Shown: in pieces, positions 1 to 8,959 of the stretch
Layout: the number at the start of each line of letters is the position of its first letter
How positions within the stretch are numbered: position 1 is the first letter of the stretch
DNA from: Thioclava pacifica DSM 10166
Lineage (GTDB): Bacteria > Pseudomonadota > Alphaproteobacteria > Rhodobacterales > Rhodobacteraceae
Assembly: GCF_000714535.1 (NCBI RefSeq)
Contig: NZ_AUND01000006.1
Span: forward strand, 1 to 41,153
DNA length: 41,153 nucleotides
Direction: 5' to 3'
The notes under the pieces: generated by a model
The model's input: only the letters and a program-made list of their open reading frames with translations
The model's database searches: none
What the model was told of the DNA's origin: nothing
Program-made: the position numbers and the translations under genes

Positions 1-825
1 ACCACTTCTTGGGACGCGATCTCCGTGAAGCCTAGCTATAGCCTGAAAGCGCGTGCTTTGTCTCGTTTGATCGGTGCCGCTGAGTTCGCTTTCTGAGTCT
101 ATTTGGCAGAAACGTTCCAGTGTGCGGCTGTCACGGATGCGATGATGCAGCGTCGCATGTCAGCATCCCGCAAACGGGGTGGATCAAGGCCGAAACCGCG
201 AGCTATGACGCGGTCTCACCGTCGGGCCCGGATCTGCCTTCGGCGATCTGATCGCTCGATCATGACAGGTGAGCTGTCCTCGGCGCTACGGTGGAAACTT
301 CAAGAAGGATCGACCTCCCCGCGCGGCCTCTCCGAGATACTTCTGGTGAAGCAATGATCTTGCTTCAATTTGATTTCTTAATCCTTCTTCCCCTGCCTTG
401 CGGAGGCGATTCCGTTCGGGGTTCTGCGAGAGGATGCGGGGATTGCTGAGCCTATTCTTGGCATCTGATGTGGAGAATACCAAACGGGTTCGAAGCTGTC
501 AGGCTGATCCTAGAGGATGCGGCCTTTGCCCGCTGACCCCATATTGTCTAGGCGGAGGTCGCTGCATTCGCACAATGCCAGCTTTCTGAAATCGTGCCGC
601 AGATCTTCCACATGGCGCGGAACGGCATGACGCCCTTTTCCCGTCTGCGAAGTGGTGGCCCAGCATCACGACCTGTTGCACCAAGAAGTGCGCGGCGCTG
701 GTGCGATTTGTCGTGCGACCGATCTCGTTGTCGATCGAGCCATCCGCCGGCACAGGCGGAAGCACCATTCCTGCGAGGGGAAGCTTCATATCCTTCCGGG
801 AAGGGTGCGGCACGAAAATAGCGTC
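1..825. other. Stretch without a supported gene
   Basis: I see no credible gene here. Open frames exist on both strands because the DNA is GC-rich, but they overlap one another, are rich in Arg and Ser, show no recognisable domain and lack clear ribosome binding sites. The stretch lies just outside the left copy of the repeat that brackets the sulfonate operon, so it may be decayed accessory DNA. Confidence 0.5.
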
Positions 826-1040
826 GGGGTGTTCGTTTCGCAGCATTTCGCGGCACTGGTTTCCTATTAATATCAATCAGTTGATATGGGGCCGGTGTGT
901 TCGGCAACTTATCTGCTGTTTCGCGATCCGAACACTCCCGCGTGAAAGAGTGTTGTTTGCCGAACATCGGAAACCTATCGGCGCCGCATGTTCGATAATA
1001 TTCAGTCAGGCCGCGAAATGGTTGTTGCCGAACACGGTGA
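826..1040 (+). repeat. Left copy (A) of multi-box repeat bracketing the sulfonate operon
   Basis: About 210 bp carrying six hexamer boxes: TGTTCG at 830, TGTTCG at 898, CGAACA at 929, CGAACA at 961, TGTTCG at 989 and CGAACA at 1029. The copy at 10166-10380 has boxes at the same relative positions (offsets 0, 68, 99, 131-133, 159-160, 199-200), each changed to TGCTCG or CGAGCA. The first 21 bases of both copies agree except for one base, and both share a box of the form TCGCRATCCGARCA. Opposed boxes at conserved spacing fit a recombinase or transposase binding region. That function is inferred; the repeat itself is seen directly. Confidence 0.8.
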
Positions 1041-1101
1041 GGGCACCTCCCGCACGCCGCCGCTATGAGGGTTTGCGTATCTTCGCCTTGCCTGCCTCTG
1101 G

Positions 1102-1866
1102 CTAGAGATCGACTGCGTAGAGGAAGTCGGCGACCAGCCTGTTGAACAAGTCGGGTTTCTCCATGTGGACGTTATGGGCGCAGCCAGGCACCACGGCGAG
1201 ATCTGCCCCCGGGATGCCGCGCCAGAGGGCTTCAGGCTGCGTCCAGTCATAGGAGCGGTCGCGGCTGCCCCAGAGAACGAGGGTCGGGCTTGCGATTGCG
1301 CCAAGAGCGGGCCTGCCGTCCCAATTTTCCCAGGCCTTGAGGCTTGCGATTGCCGCCTGCTCGCGCGCCTGCTGGCCAAGCGACAGGCAAAGCGCAAAAC
1401 CCTCCGCCGACTCTCCCTGCCGAAACCATGTCGCCGCGATGCGCCGTGCGGTGTCCGGCACTCCGTCGCGCAGGAGCCTGTCGCGCGACTGCGCGATCGT
1501 CTCGAACCGGCCCGGCATCACTCCGCGCGGCCCTGTGCCGTAGAGCACGAGCTTGCCGATGCGCTCCGGAGCAAGGCGGACCATCTCCTGAACGACCATC
1601 CCCCCCATCGAATGGCCGAGAAGGTCGAACCGATCGACCGCAAGCCTGTCGAGAAGATCGAGCACCGCGTGGGCATGGCCTTCGATGCTTTCGGGGGCCT
1701 CCAGCGCGTTGCTTGCGCCGAACCCCGCGAGATCGGGGCAGATCACATCGCGGGTCGGACTGAAATGGGCAAGCTGCGCCGCCCACATTGAGCTACCGCC
1801 AAGATAGCCATGCACGAGGACCAGCGGAGGCCCGCTGCCAGCCCGTGTGAAGGACAATTCCGGCAT
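1102..1866 (-). CDS. Alpha/beta-fold hydrolase
   Basis: A protein of about 254 residues of the alpha/beta hydrolase superfamily, probably cytosolic since no signal peptide is seen. It has the oxyanion-side HGYLGG motif near the N-terminus, the nucleophile elbow GHSMGG, a late acid in GSRDRSYDW and the catalytic His in the CAHNVHMEKP region, so the Ser-Asp-His triad looks complete. The ATG at 1866 is preferred over a GTG two codons upstream because a GAGAGGAA ribosome site lies about 6 bases before it. It is the last gene of the minus-strand operon, 18 bases after the HpsN-like dehydrogenase. Substrate unknown; by context it may release a sulfonate from an ester or amide conjugate, or hydrolyse a pathway intermediate. 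Confidence 0.8.
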   Translation of the reverse strand: MPELSFTRAGSGPPLVLVHGYLGGSSMWAAQLAHFSPTRDVICPDLAGFGASNALEAPESIEGHAHAVLDLLDRLAVDRFDLLGHSMGGMVVQEMVRLAPERIGKLVLYGTGPRGVMPGRFETIAQSRDRLLRDGVPDTARRIAATWFRQGESAEGFALCLSLGQQAREQAAIASLKAWENWDGRPALGAIASPTLVLWGSRDRSYDWTQPEALWRGIPGADLAVVPGCAHNVHMEKPDLFNRLVADFLYAVDL

Positions 1867-1884
1867 CTGCACTTCCTCTCCGCG

Positions 1885-3195
1885 TCAGCCCGGAACCTGC
1901 GCCGGGCTCAGATCGAAATCTTCCTCCGGGAAGAACTTCGAGAGCCGGATATCGGCGGAGCGCGCATGACCCTCCATCCCTTCGAGCCGCGAGATCCGCG
2001 CCGTGGCTTCCGCAAGCGGCCGGGACGCCTCGCGGGTCGCGCGCTGCCAGGTGACGGTCTTCATGAACTTATGCACCGAGAGCCCGCCCGTGTAGCGCGC
2101 GGCACCCGAGGTCGGCAGCACATGGTTGGGTCCCGATGTCTTGTCGCCGAACGCAACCGTGGTTTCCTCACCGAGAAACAGCGACCCGTAGGATTTAAGC
2201 CGACCCAGCCACCAGTCGAGATCCTTGCACTGGACATGCAGATGCTCGGGCGCGAGCTCATCGGCAAAACGGGCCATCTCCTCGGCATCTTCGCACAAGA
2301 TGACTTCGGCGAAATCCGCCCAGGAGGCTTTCGCGCTGTGACGATTCAGTTCCGGCAGGGTCTCGATCAACTCCGGCACGCGACGCAGAATCTGGTCGGC
2401 CAGGTTGCGATCCGAGGTGACGAGCCAGACCGGTGAATTATAGCCGTGTTCCGCCTGCCCCACGAGGTCATAGGCGACCATCTCGGGATCTGCCGTCGCA
2501 TCGGCAATCACCATGCTGTCGGTGGGCCCTGCGAACATGTCGATGCCGATCTGACCGAACAGGATGCGCTTCGCCTCGGCGACATACTGGTTGCCGGGCC
2601 CGACGAGGATATCGGCTTTGGGCAGGCCGAACAGGCCGTTTGCCATCGCCGCCACCCCCTGCACTCCGCCCATCGAGAGGATCACGTCGGCGCCGCAAAG
2701 ATCCATCGCGTAGAGGATCGCCGGGGGGATGCCGAGACCGGGCCGCGGCGGCGAACATGCGGCGACATGCGGAACCCCCGCGACCTTGGCGGTCGTAATC
2801 GTCATGATCGCGCTCGCGACATGGCTGTAGCGACCGCCGGGCACGTAGCAGCCAGTGGCGGAGACCGGGATCTGCTTCTGGCCCGCGGTCAGACCGGGAA
2901 GGATCTCGATCGTGCAGTCGCTGACCGTCGCGCGCTGCGCCTCGGCGAAACGGCGCACGTTATTATGGGCGAACCGAATATCGGCCTTGAGCTGCTCTGG
3001 AACCGCGGCACTGGCGGCGGCGCGCTGTTCGGGCGTGACGATGATCTCGCCGTTCCATTTGTCGAGCTCCCTGGCGTAGTCGCGCGCCGCCGCCTCGCCG
3101 CCGACGGCGATCTTCGCCAGCATCTTCGAGACGATGTCATGCACGCCTTCCTGATCCGCCTCGGCTGTCCGGACGGCTTTCTTCAAGTGGATCAT
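1885..3195 (-). CDS. hpsN: Histidinol-dehydrogenase-family enzyme, probable sulfonate (amino)alcohol dehydrogenase (HpsN-like)
   Basis: A protein of 436 residues of the HisD family, NAD-dependent and zinc-binding, oxidising a primary alcohol by two steps to a carboxylate. The HisD zinc ligands and catalytic pair are recognisable: Q247 and H250 in GQAEHGYN, E317-H318 in APEHLHV, D351 before TSGPNHVLPT, and H410 in EGMEGHARS. No other histidine-biosynthesis gene is nearby; the gene follows a taurine-type transporter by 14 bases and shares its operon with a CuyA homologue. This matches HpsN, the (R)-2,3-dihydroxypropane-1-sulfonate dehydrogenase giving sulfolactate. An alternative is oxidation of the amino alcohol cysteinolate to cysteate, which mirrors histidinol to histidine more closely. 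Family is certain; substrate is inferred. Confidence 0.8.
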   Translation of the reverse strand: MIHLKKAVRTAEADQEGVHDIVSKMLAKIAVGGEAAARDYARELDKWNGEIIVTPEQRAAASAAVPEQLKADIRFAHNNVRRFAEAQRATVSDCTIEILPGLTAGQKQIPVSATGCYVPGGRYSHVASAIMTITTAKVAGVPHVAACSPPRPGLGIPPAILYAMDLCGADVILSMGGVQGVAAMANGLFGLPKADILVGPGNQYVAEAKRILFGQIGIDMFAGPTDSMVIADATADPEMVAYDLVGQAEHGYNSPVWLVTSDRNLADQILRRVPELIETLPELNRHSAKASWADFAEVILCEDAEEMARFADELAPEHLHVQCKDLDWWLGRLKSYGSLFLGEETTVAFGDKTSGPNHVLPTSGAARYTGGLSVHKFMKTVTWQRATREASRPLAEATARISRLEGMEGHARSADIRLSKFFPEEDFDLSPAQVPG

Positions 3196-3209
3196 GGTGG
3201 TTCTTCCCG

Positions 3210-4079
3210 TTACATTCTGCCCTTCCAGGGCACGAGGCGACGCTCGACGAAGCGCATCAAGAGGTCGAAGGCGAAGGCGATCGCGGCGATCACGAAGATC
3301 CCCATGATCACGACCGGCGTTTGCAGGAACTGGCTGGCAGAGAGGACCATGTAGCCAAGCCCCTTGGTCGAGGCGACCATTTCGGCAGCGACCAGCGTGG
3401 TCCAGCCGAAGCCCACCCCGATCCGCATCGCCGTCAGGATTTCCGGCATCGCCGAGGGCATGATCACATAGCGCATCACCTGCCAGCGTGTGGCGCCAAA
3501 GGAATAGGCGGCGTGGATCTGTTCGATCGCCGCCGATTTGACGCCAGAGCGTGCGCCCAGCACGACCGGAGCGAAGACCGACAGGAAGATCAGCAGAACT
3601 TTCGAGGTCTCCCCGATCCCGAACCAGATGATCATCAGCGGAAGGTAGGCGAGCGGCGGGATCGGGCGGTAGAATTCGATCGGAGGATCGAAGATGCCCC
3701 GCATGATCGGACTCATCCCCATCGCGAGACCCAGCGGAATGCCGATCACGCAGGCCAGAAGGAAAGCCCCGAAGACCCGCACCGTCGAGATCACGACGTG
3801 GTCGAGAAACGAGGTGCCGGTGTAGCCGTTATTCCAGACCGAGATGAACTTCGACACGATCGCCATCGGCGAGGGCACGAACAGCGGCTTCACCCAGCCC
3901 ATGAAGGTCACGAGCCACCAGACGAAGATGAAGAACAGGATCGAACAGACCGAGAGCCACAATGTATTGCCCTGTCCCGGCACGCCATAGGTCTGGCCGG
4001 GCTTGGTCGGCCGCGAGCGCGAGATCCGCTTCCACAGTCCAGGCGGTTTCGTCGGGGTTTGGCTGGTTTGTTCCGTCAT
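3210..4079 (-). CDS. tauC: Taurine/sulfonate-type ABC transporter permease (TauC/SsuC family)
   Basis: A protein of 289 residues forming the membrane channel of an importer. A hydrophilic N-terminal tail of about 40 residues is followed by a first membrane segment near LWLSVCSILFFIFVWW and several more helices. The EAA-type loop that docks on the ATPase is visible around IHAAYSFGATRWQVMRYVIM. The start codon overlaps the stop of the ATPase gene by four bases (ATGA), so the two are translationally coupled. Family members carry taurine, alkanesulfonates, nitrate or pyrimidine precursors; the CuyA and HpsN-like neighbours favour a C2 or C3 sulfonate. The symbol marks the family, not a proven taurine specificity. 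Confidence 0.88.
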   Translation of the reverse strand: MTEQTSQTPTKPPGLWKRISRSRPTKPGQTYGVPGQGNTLWLSVCSILFFIFVWWLVTFMGWVKPLFVPSPMAIVSKFISVWNNGYTGTSFLDHVVISTVRVFGAFLLACVIGIPLGLAMGMSPIMRGIFDPPIEFYRPIPPLAYLPLMIIWFGIGETSKVLLIFLSVFAPVVLGARSGVKSAAIEQIHAAYSFGATRWQVMRYVIMPSAMPEILTAMRIGVGFGWTTLVAAEMVASTKGLGYMVLSASQFLQTPVVIMGIFVIAAIAFAFDLLMRFVERRLVPWKGRM

Positions 4080-4864
4080 GCTGCGGCCTCTTCGTCAGCG
4101 AAGATGATCTTCAGGACCTCTTCGCGAAGCTCGATGAATTTCGGGGATGCCTTAACCTGTCGGGCAGGCATCCCGTCGAGGAACTGCCGCGAGAACGGCA
4201 GGTCGAACACATGCGTGATCCGGCCCGGGCGGGGCGACATGACCACAAGCTTGGTGCCCATGAACAGCGCCTCTTCCACGCTATGCGTGATGAAGAAGAC
4301 CGATTTATGCGTGTCGTTCCAGATGTTCAGGATCAGCTCCTGCGCCTTTTCCCGGGTCAGTGCGTCGAGCGCGCCTAGCGGCTCGTCCATCAGCAAGACA
4401 CGCGGATCGCAGGTCAGCGCCCGGGCAATGCCCACGCGTTGCTGCATCCCGCCCGAGAGCGAATAGACCGGCGCATCCTGAAAGCCGTCGAGCCCCAACA
4501 TGCTCAGGAACTTGTTTGCAACTTTCTTGCGCTCTGCCTCGGCAACGCCCTGGATCTGCAATCCGAAAGCCACGTTGTCCAACACGTTCAGCCATGGCAG
4601 AAGCGCGTGTTTCTGAAACACCACCGCGCGATCCGCGCCCGGACCGGACACACGCGCACCATCCAGCGTCAGCGAGCCGAACGAGGGTGACAGGAAGCCC
4701 GCGATCAGGTTGAGAAGCGTGGATTTCCCGCACCCCGATGCGCCGAGCGCCACGACGAATTCATTGTCTTCGATTGTCAGGTTGATGCGGCTCAAGGCCT
4801 CGACGGGTGGACGACCATCCGCAGCTGGATAGACGACCGATACATCCTCGATATTTAATCCCAC
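4076..4864 (-). CDS. tauB: Taurine/sulfonate-type ABC transporter ATPase (TauB/SsuB family)
   Basis: A cytoplasmic ATPase of 262 residues that powers the importer. In order it shows Walker A (GASGCGKST), the Q-loop (VFQKHALLPWL, with the PW typical of TauB, SsuB and NrtD proteins), the signature LSGGMQQRV, Walker B with D-loop (LLMDEPLGALD) and the switch His in FFITHSVEEAL. It lies between the binding-protein gene and the permease gene, overlapping the latter by four bases. A hairpin sits in the gap before it and may lower its expression relative to the binding protein. Confidence 0.9.
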   Translation of the reverse strand: MGLNIEDVSVVYPAADGRPPVEALSRINLTIEDNEFVVALGASGCGKSTLLNLIAGFLSPSFGSLTLDGARVSGPGADRAVVFQKHALLPWLNVLDNVAFGLQIQGVAEAERKKVANKFLSMLGLDGFQDAPVYSLSGGMQQRVGIARALTCDPRVLLMDEPLGALDALTREKAQELILNIWNDTHKSVFFITHSVEEALFMGTKLVVMSPRPGRITHVFDLPFSRQFLDGMPARQVKASPKFIELREEVLKIIFADEEAAA

Positions 4865-4891
4865 GTCGCTGCTCCATCTCAGTTTCTTAAT

Positions 4892-4918
4892 CCTGCCCGG
4901 ATCGGATGCCCGGGCAGG
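4892..4918 (-). terminator. Intergenic hairpin after the binding-protein gene
   Basis: Perfect nine-base arms, CCTGCCCGG and CCGGGCAGG, separated by nine bases between the binding-protein stop and the ATPase start. No run of T follows, so it is more likely an RNA-stabilising or attenuating hairpin that keeps binding-protein mRNA abundant than a full terminator. Confidence 0.55.
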
Positions 4919-4928
4919 AAAAGCGGTC

Positions 4929-5918
4929 TCACTTCAGGGCGTCTTCGGCGATCTTCGTGTTCACGAAAGCTGAGTAATCGTCGGCGACGGTGTCGATGCG
5001 GCCAGCGGATTTCAGGAATTCCGCTGTCGATTTCATGATGTTCGCGGCATTGCCGAGCCAGGTGTCGCTGACTTGTTCCGACAGCGGCACGAAGGTGTAG
5101 CCTTTGAGAATCCCGGGGATCTGATCAGCGCCCGCACCGGTCACGCTCGCGATCTCCTTGACCTTCTCGTTATCGGCAGTCCAGGCCGAGGGATCGTCGA
5201 GATAGGCTTTGTTGGCCGCGTCCATCGCCTTGGCGAAGGCCACCATTTCCTTCTCGTGCGACTCGGCGAACTTGGTGCTGACGGTCCATGCGTTGAAGGT
5301 CGGATAGCCCCATTTCGCGGTTTGGGCGGCGCTCACGATGCGGCTGCCGGTCTTGAGGATATTGGTCTGCACCGGCGGCCAGATGAAGGCTGCGTCGATC
5401 GTGCCCTGATCCCATGCGGCCGCGATCTGGTCCGGCGGCATCGAGATGATCGTGAGATCCGACTCCTTCATCCCGGCATGCGCAATCGCCCCCATGAGCG
5501 AGTAATGCGCGGTCGAGCCGACCGGGACCGCGACGCGCTTGCCCTTCAGGTCCTCGAGCGATTTGATCCCCGATCCGTTATGCGCGATCAGGCTCTCGGA
5601 ATCGCCGATCGCGTAGGACACCATGAACATCTGCAAGTCAACGCCCTGGCTCGCAGCGATTGCCAGCGGCGAGGACCCGAGTTCAGCGACCTCGACATCG
5701 CCCGAGGCCATGGCCGCGATCACGTCTGTGCCCGAGTTGAACACCCGCCATTCGATCGTCCAGCCCGTGGCCTTTTCGAAGGCCTTTTCGGCGCGTGCGG
5801 CGTTCATCGGGGTCGGATCGCTGAAGGTCCCGATCGTCATCGTCTCGGCCCAGAGCGCCGACGTCGACAGCGTCAGTGCGGCAGCCGCCGTCATCATCAT
5901 CTTGTTGAGTTTGTTCAT
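4929..5918 (-). CDS. tauA: Taurine/sulfonate-type periplasmic binding protein (TauA family)
   Basis: About 329 residues including a Sec signal peptide: MNKLNKMMMTAAAALTL, with likely cleavage after SALWA before ETMTIGTF. The mature protein has the TauA/SsuA fold, with the conserved stretch NSGTDVIAAMASGDVEVAEL, then GKRVAVPVGSTAHY and the second-lobe segment IDAAFIWPP. The ATG at 5918 is chosen over upstream starts because GGAGGT lies six bases before it and the signal peptide then begins cleanly. It captures the substrate in the periplasm and delivers it to the permease. Ligand not provable from sequence; a C2-C3 sulfonate fits the operon. Confidence 0.88.
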   Translation of the reverse strand: MNKLNKMMMTAAAALTLSTSALWAETMTIGTFSDPTPMNAARAEKAFEKATGWTIEWRVFNSGTDVIAAMASGDVEVAELGSSPLAIAASQGVDLQMFMVSYAIGDSESLIAHNGSGIKSLEDLKGKRVAVPVGSTAHYSLMGAIAHAGMKESDLTIISMPPDQIAAAWDQGTIDAAFIWPPVQTNILKTGSRIVSAAQTAKWGYPTFNAWTVSTKFAESHEKEMVAFAKAMDAANKAYLDDPSAWTADNEKVKEIASVTGAGADQIPGILKGYTFVPLSEQVSDTWLGNAANIMKSTAEFLKSAGRIDTVADDYSAFVNTKIAEDALK

Positions 5919-5967
5919 GTTTGAACCTCCGTTGGTCATATTGCGAGATGTCTCTCTCGCTTTCTGG

Positions 5968-6690
5968 TTATCGCGTTTCAAAGTCGCTGCACCTTTCCGC
6001 TCGCGAGGTCGCAAAGGCGAGGATAGCAGCGACCAGCTCGTCAAGCGTGTCAAATGCGGTTGCACGGGGACAAACTGCCTCCGGAATGAGCGAAAATTCG
6101 GTGCAGGCGATCATCTGCACAGTTGCGCCGCATTCGAATAACCCGCTCGAAGCGGCTGCCAGTCGTTCGCGTGCGCCCGGTTGCGGACCTTCCGCCTTGA
6201 TCTGACGGATTGCGGCCAAGAGATCGTCCTCGGCTTCGCTATAGCGGAGGCCAAGTCCGTGCCGCGCCGCGGCCGCATCGAAAAGCTTCACCCTCCGCAG
6301 CGCGGGAGAGCCAAGAACTCCGACAGTGCCGCCCGGACCGGTCATGGACGCGGCGCGGGCAATCGACAGTTCCACCATGTCGAGCACCGGCACCTCGACG
6401 GCCGCACGGATCGCGGGCAGGTAGTGATGTGCGGTGTTGCAGGGGATTGCGAGCGCCTGCGCCCCGCCCGCTACCAGCCGGCGGGCCATGTCGGCGAGAA
6501 CCGGACCGGGGTCTTCGCCCCTGCCTTCGATCAGATGCTGGATGCGCGAGGGCACCTGCGGGTTCTGATCGACGATCAGCGGGACATGATCGGAATCGTC
6601 TTGCGCGCGCACGGCACCCAGAACCTTCTGCATCACGAGGATCGTCGCCTCCGGCCCCATACCGCCCAGAATACCAACCCGCCGCATCAT
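5968..6690 (-). CDS. Aspartate/glutamate racemase family protein (candidate cysteate racemase)
   Basis: A protein of 240 residues of the cofactor-independent Asp/Glu racemase superfamily. The N-terminal GILGGMGPEAT and the two catalytic cysteines are present: C84 in IPCNTAHHY and C196 in IACTEFSLI, so two-base racemisation looks intact. The start overlaps the stop of the DegT aminotransferase gene by four bases (ATGA). Cysteate is the sulfonate analogue of aspartate. In an operon with a CuyA homologue, which is specific for L-cysteate in characterised cases, a plausible role is converting D-cysteate to L-cysteate. That role is inferred; aspartate racemase, or action on another acidic amino acid, remains possible. 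Confidence 0.82.
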   Translation of the reverse strand: MMRRVGILGGMGPEATILVMQKVLGAVRAQDDSDHVPLIVDQNPQVPSRIQHLIEGRGEDPGPVLADMARRLVAGGAQALAIPCNTAHHYLPAIRAAVEVPVLDMVELSIARAASMTGPGGTVGVLGSPALRRVKLFDAAAARHGLGLRYSEAEDDLLAAIRQIKAEGPQPGARERLAAASSGLFECGATVQMIACTEFSLIPEAVCPRATAFDTLDELVAAILAFATSRAERCSDFETR

Positions 6691-7895
6691 GCGCCTACCC
6701 TAATGCGGATGCTCTCGACCGCATCAAGAATGTGATCGGCGAGAAGCGCGCAATCTTCGAGGCTGAAGGTCAGCGGCAGGCGCATATCGAAAAGGTCAGC
6801 GAGAACCGCATCGGTCTGTGGCAGATCCTGCGCTGCGATATAATGCCAGCTGCGGTGATCAGAGGTGAAGCCCTTGGGCTTATCGGCGCCAAACCATTTC
6901 ACTTCGACGCCCGCCTCCGCGAGCCGCGCGATCAGCGCCTGCGCCTCGGCAAGGGCAATGCCGGGCACACGGAACTGGATCGATGAGCCGACATGGAATT
7001 CCGCGGGCGGGCGATGGGGCAGGCGGATCGCGGGCGAACGCGCCAGCCGCTCTGCGACCAGATCGTAGCGCGCGTTCCACGCAGCGATGCCCTGCTCGAG
7101 CTGGCGAAGCTGCGGGCGTAAGATTGCCGCGCGCAGATTGTCCATCCGGGCGGACATGTTGGGCGTCTCCAGCCGAATGGCGTCGTAGGTTTCGGGTGCG
7201 GGCCCCGCCCCGTGGCTCTCATACAGCATGTAGGAGCCCGACAGGATCGTCGCGCGCGCCATGAATTCAGCGTTGTCCGAGGTGAGCAGCCCCCCTTCGC
7301 CTGAGTTCATGTGCTTGTAGGTCTGGGTGCTGAAACAGCCCGCCAGCCCGAAAGAACCGGACAGCCTGCCATTCCACCGCGCCCCCATCGTATGGGCGCA
7401 GTCCTCGATCACCGTCACGCCATGAGCGATCGCGATCTCCATCAGCCGGTCCATATCGCAAAGATGCCCGCGCATATGCGACAACAGAAGGTAACGCGCG
7501 CCGCTTTGAGCCACATTCGCGGCCAAGGCTTCGAGGTCAAGCACCAGATCCTCGGTGATCTCGACCAGAACCGGCTCGCCGCCTACCGCCGCGATCGCGC
7601 CCGGCACCGGGGCCAGGGTAAACGCGTTGGTCAACACGCGATCGCCCGGTTTCACCCCTGCCGCGCGCAGCGCGATCTGCATCGCCTGTCCGCCCGAAGC
7701 CACCGCGAGGCAATAGCGCGTGCCCTGCCATTGCGCGTATTCGCGCTCCAGCTTCATCACCTCGCTCGCCTCGCCGGGCGCGCGGTTGTAGCGGTGCAAC
7801 CGGCCCGAGCGCATCACTGCCACGGCGGCCTCGATCCCCTCCTCGGGGATCGGGGGCTGTTGCGTGAAACTCTTGGAGAAGCGCGCCCGGGTCAC
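6687..7895 (-). CDS. DegT/DnrJ/EryC1/StrS-family PLP aminotransferase
   Basis: About 402 residues from a GTG start at 7895, four bases after the CuyA-like stop; the frame stays open further upstream but would overlap that gene. The PLP-binding lysine is K194 in TYKHMNSGEGG, and the cofactor-contacting Asp is in IEDCAHTMGARW. DegT enzymes usually transfer an amino group from glutamate or glutamine to keto sugars, but no sugar-nucleotide genes are nearby. Here it may interconvert a keto-sulfonate (for example 3-hydroxy-2-oxopropane-1-sulfonate or sulfopyruvate) with the amino form. That is speculative; the family and intact active-site lysine are clear. Confidence 0.85.
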   Translation of the reverse strand: MTRARFSKSFTQQPPIPEEGIEAAVAVMRSGRLHRYNRAPGEASEVMKLEREYAQWQGTRYCLAVASGGQAMQIALRAAGVKPGDRVLTNAFTLAPVPGAIAAVGGEPVLVEITEDLVLDLEALAANVAQSGARYLLLSHMRGHLCDMDRLMEIAIAHGVTVIEDCAHTMGARWNGRLSGSFGLAGCFSTQTYKHMNSGEGGLLTSDNAEFMARATILSGSYMLYESHGAGPAPETYDAIRLETPNMSARMDNLRAAILRPQLRQLEQGIAAWNARYDLVAERLARSPAIRLPHRPPAEFHVGSSIQFRVPGIALAEAQALIARLAEAGVEVKWFGADKPKGFTSDHRSWHYIAAQDLPQTDAVLADLFDMRLPLTFSLEDCALLADHILDAVESIRIRVGA

Positions 7896-7899
7896 GATC

Positions 7900-8922
7900 T
7901 CAGTCCACCACGAGGGTCTTGTTGGCCTCAGCGAAGACGGCCTCGTAGCCAAACAGCGCCGCTGCACCGCCGGTATGCAGAAAGACCACGCGCTCTCCCT
8001 TCTTGAAATGGCCCTTCCGGCAATAGTCGATCAGCCCCGCCGCGCCTTTTCCCGAATAAACCGGATCGAGAAGGATGCCTTCGAGCTGCGCGAACATGCG
8101 GATCGCTTCCAGCGTATCCTCGCGCGGGATGCCGTAGCCTTCGCCGACATAGCTGCAGTCGGCCACGACGTCCTCGCGGGCTACCACATCGGGGCAGCCC
8201 AGCTTCTCGGCGGTCTTCTGGGCAAGCGCGAAGACATTGGCTTCCTGCTTATCCTTGGGCGCGCGCACCCCGAACCCGGTCAGGGGAATTCCGGCATTGA
8301 TCGCCTTGAGCCCGGTGATCAGCCCGGCCTGCGTGCCCGCCGAGCCGGTCGCGGTCGCGATATGGTCGATCACCAGCCCGCGATCATTCGCCTGACCCAC
8401 CAGTTCGAACGCGCAGTTCACATAGCCAAGCGCACCCGTCGCGTTCGAGCCGCCGCCGGGGATGACATAGACCGTGCGGCCCTCGCCGCGAAGCTTTTCG
8501 GCGACCTCCTCCATCTCCGCCTGCATGTCCTTGCCGCCCGCGCGTTTCGACGTGGTCGCTCCGTGCAGATGGTCGAGCAGCACGTTGCCGTTTTCATTGT
8601 AGTTGATGTCATTCGAGCCGGTGCGGTCCTCGAGCAGGATATGGCAGGCCATCCCGAGCTTCGCCGCTGCTGCTGCCGTCTGGCGTGCGTGGTTCGATTG
8701 GGTCGCCCCTTGGGTCATCACCGTGTCGGCCCCCATCGCCTGCGCCTCGGCCATGAGAAATTCCAGCTTGCGGGTCTTGTTGCCACCGGTCGACAGGCCC
8801 GTGCAATCGTCTCGCTTGATCCAGATTTCCGGCCCGTCGAGCTCTTTCGAGAGGCGATCGAGCTTTTCGAGAGGGGTTGGCAGATGCGCTAGGTGGACGC
8901 GGGGAAAGCGAGCGAGATGCAT
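7900..8922 (-). CDS. cuyA: L-cysteate sulfo-lyase / D-cysteine desulfhydrase family PLP enzyme
   Basis: 340 residues, the usual length for CuyA and related D-cysteine desulfhydrase or ACC-deaminase-like enzymes. The PLP lysine is K49 in [12 protein letters not shown], followed by [18 protein letters not shown], the glycine-rich IIPGGGSN-type loop ([15 protein letters not shown]) and [10 protein letters not shown]. As I recall it, the sequence resembles Ruegeria CuyA closely over its full length. CuyA splits L-cysteate to pyruvate, ammonium and sulfite. ATG at 8922 is supported by an AAGGAA site. It is the first gene of the eight-gene operon and faces a LysR regulator across about 110 bp. D-cysteine desulfhydrase is the main alternative; the sulfonate neighbours make CuyA more likely. 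Confidence 0.85.
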   Translation of the reverse strand: MHLARFPRVHLAHLPTPLEKLDRLSKELDGPEIWIKRDDCTGLSTGGNKTRKLEFLMAEAQAMGADTVMTQGATQSNHARQTAAAAAKLGMACHILLEDRTGSNDINYNENGNVLLDHLHGATTSKRAGGKDMQAEMEEVAEKLRGEGRTVYVIPGGGSNATGALGYVNCAFELVGQANDRGLVIDHIATATGSAGTQAGLITGLKAINAGIPLTGFGVRAPKDKQEANVFALAQKTAEKLGCPDVVAREDVVADCSYVGEGYGIPREDTLEAIRMFAQLEGILLDPVYSGKGAAGLIDYCRKGHFKKGERVVFLHTGGAAALFGYEAVFAEANKTLVVD

Positions 8923-8959
8923 ATGGAGTTCCTTGGGTAACTTGTCTGGATCGAGGGTT

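Noticed and set aside
1885-3195. Histidine biosynthesis hisD.
   Set aside because: The fold and zinc ligands are those of HisD, but no other his gene is near and the gene sits within a sulfonate transport and desulfonation operon.
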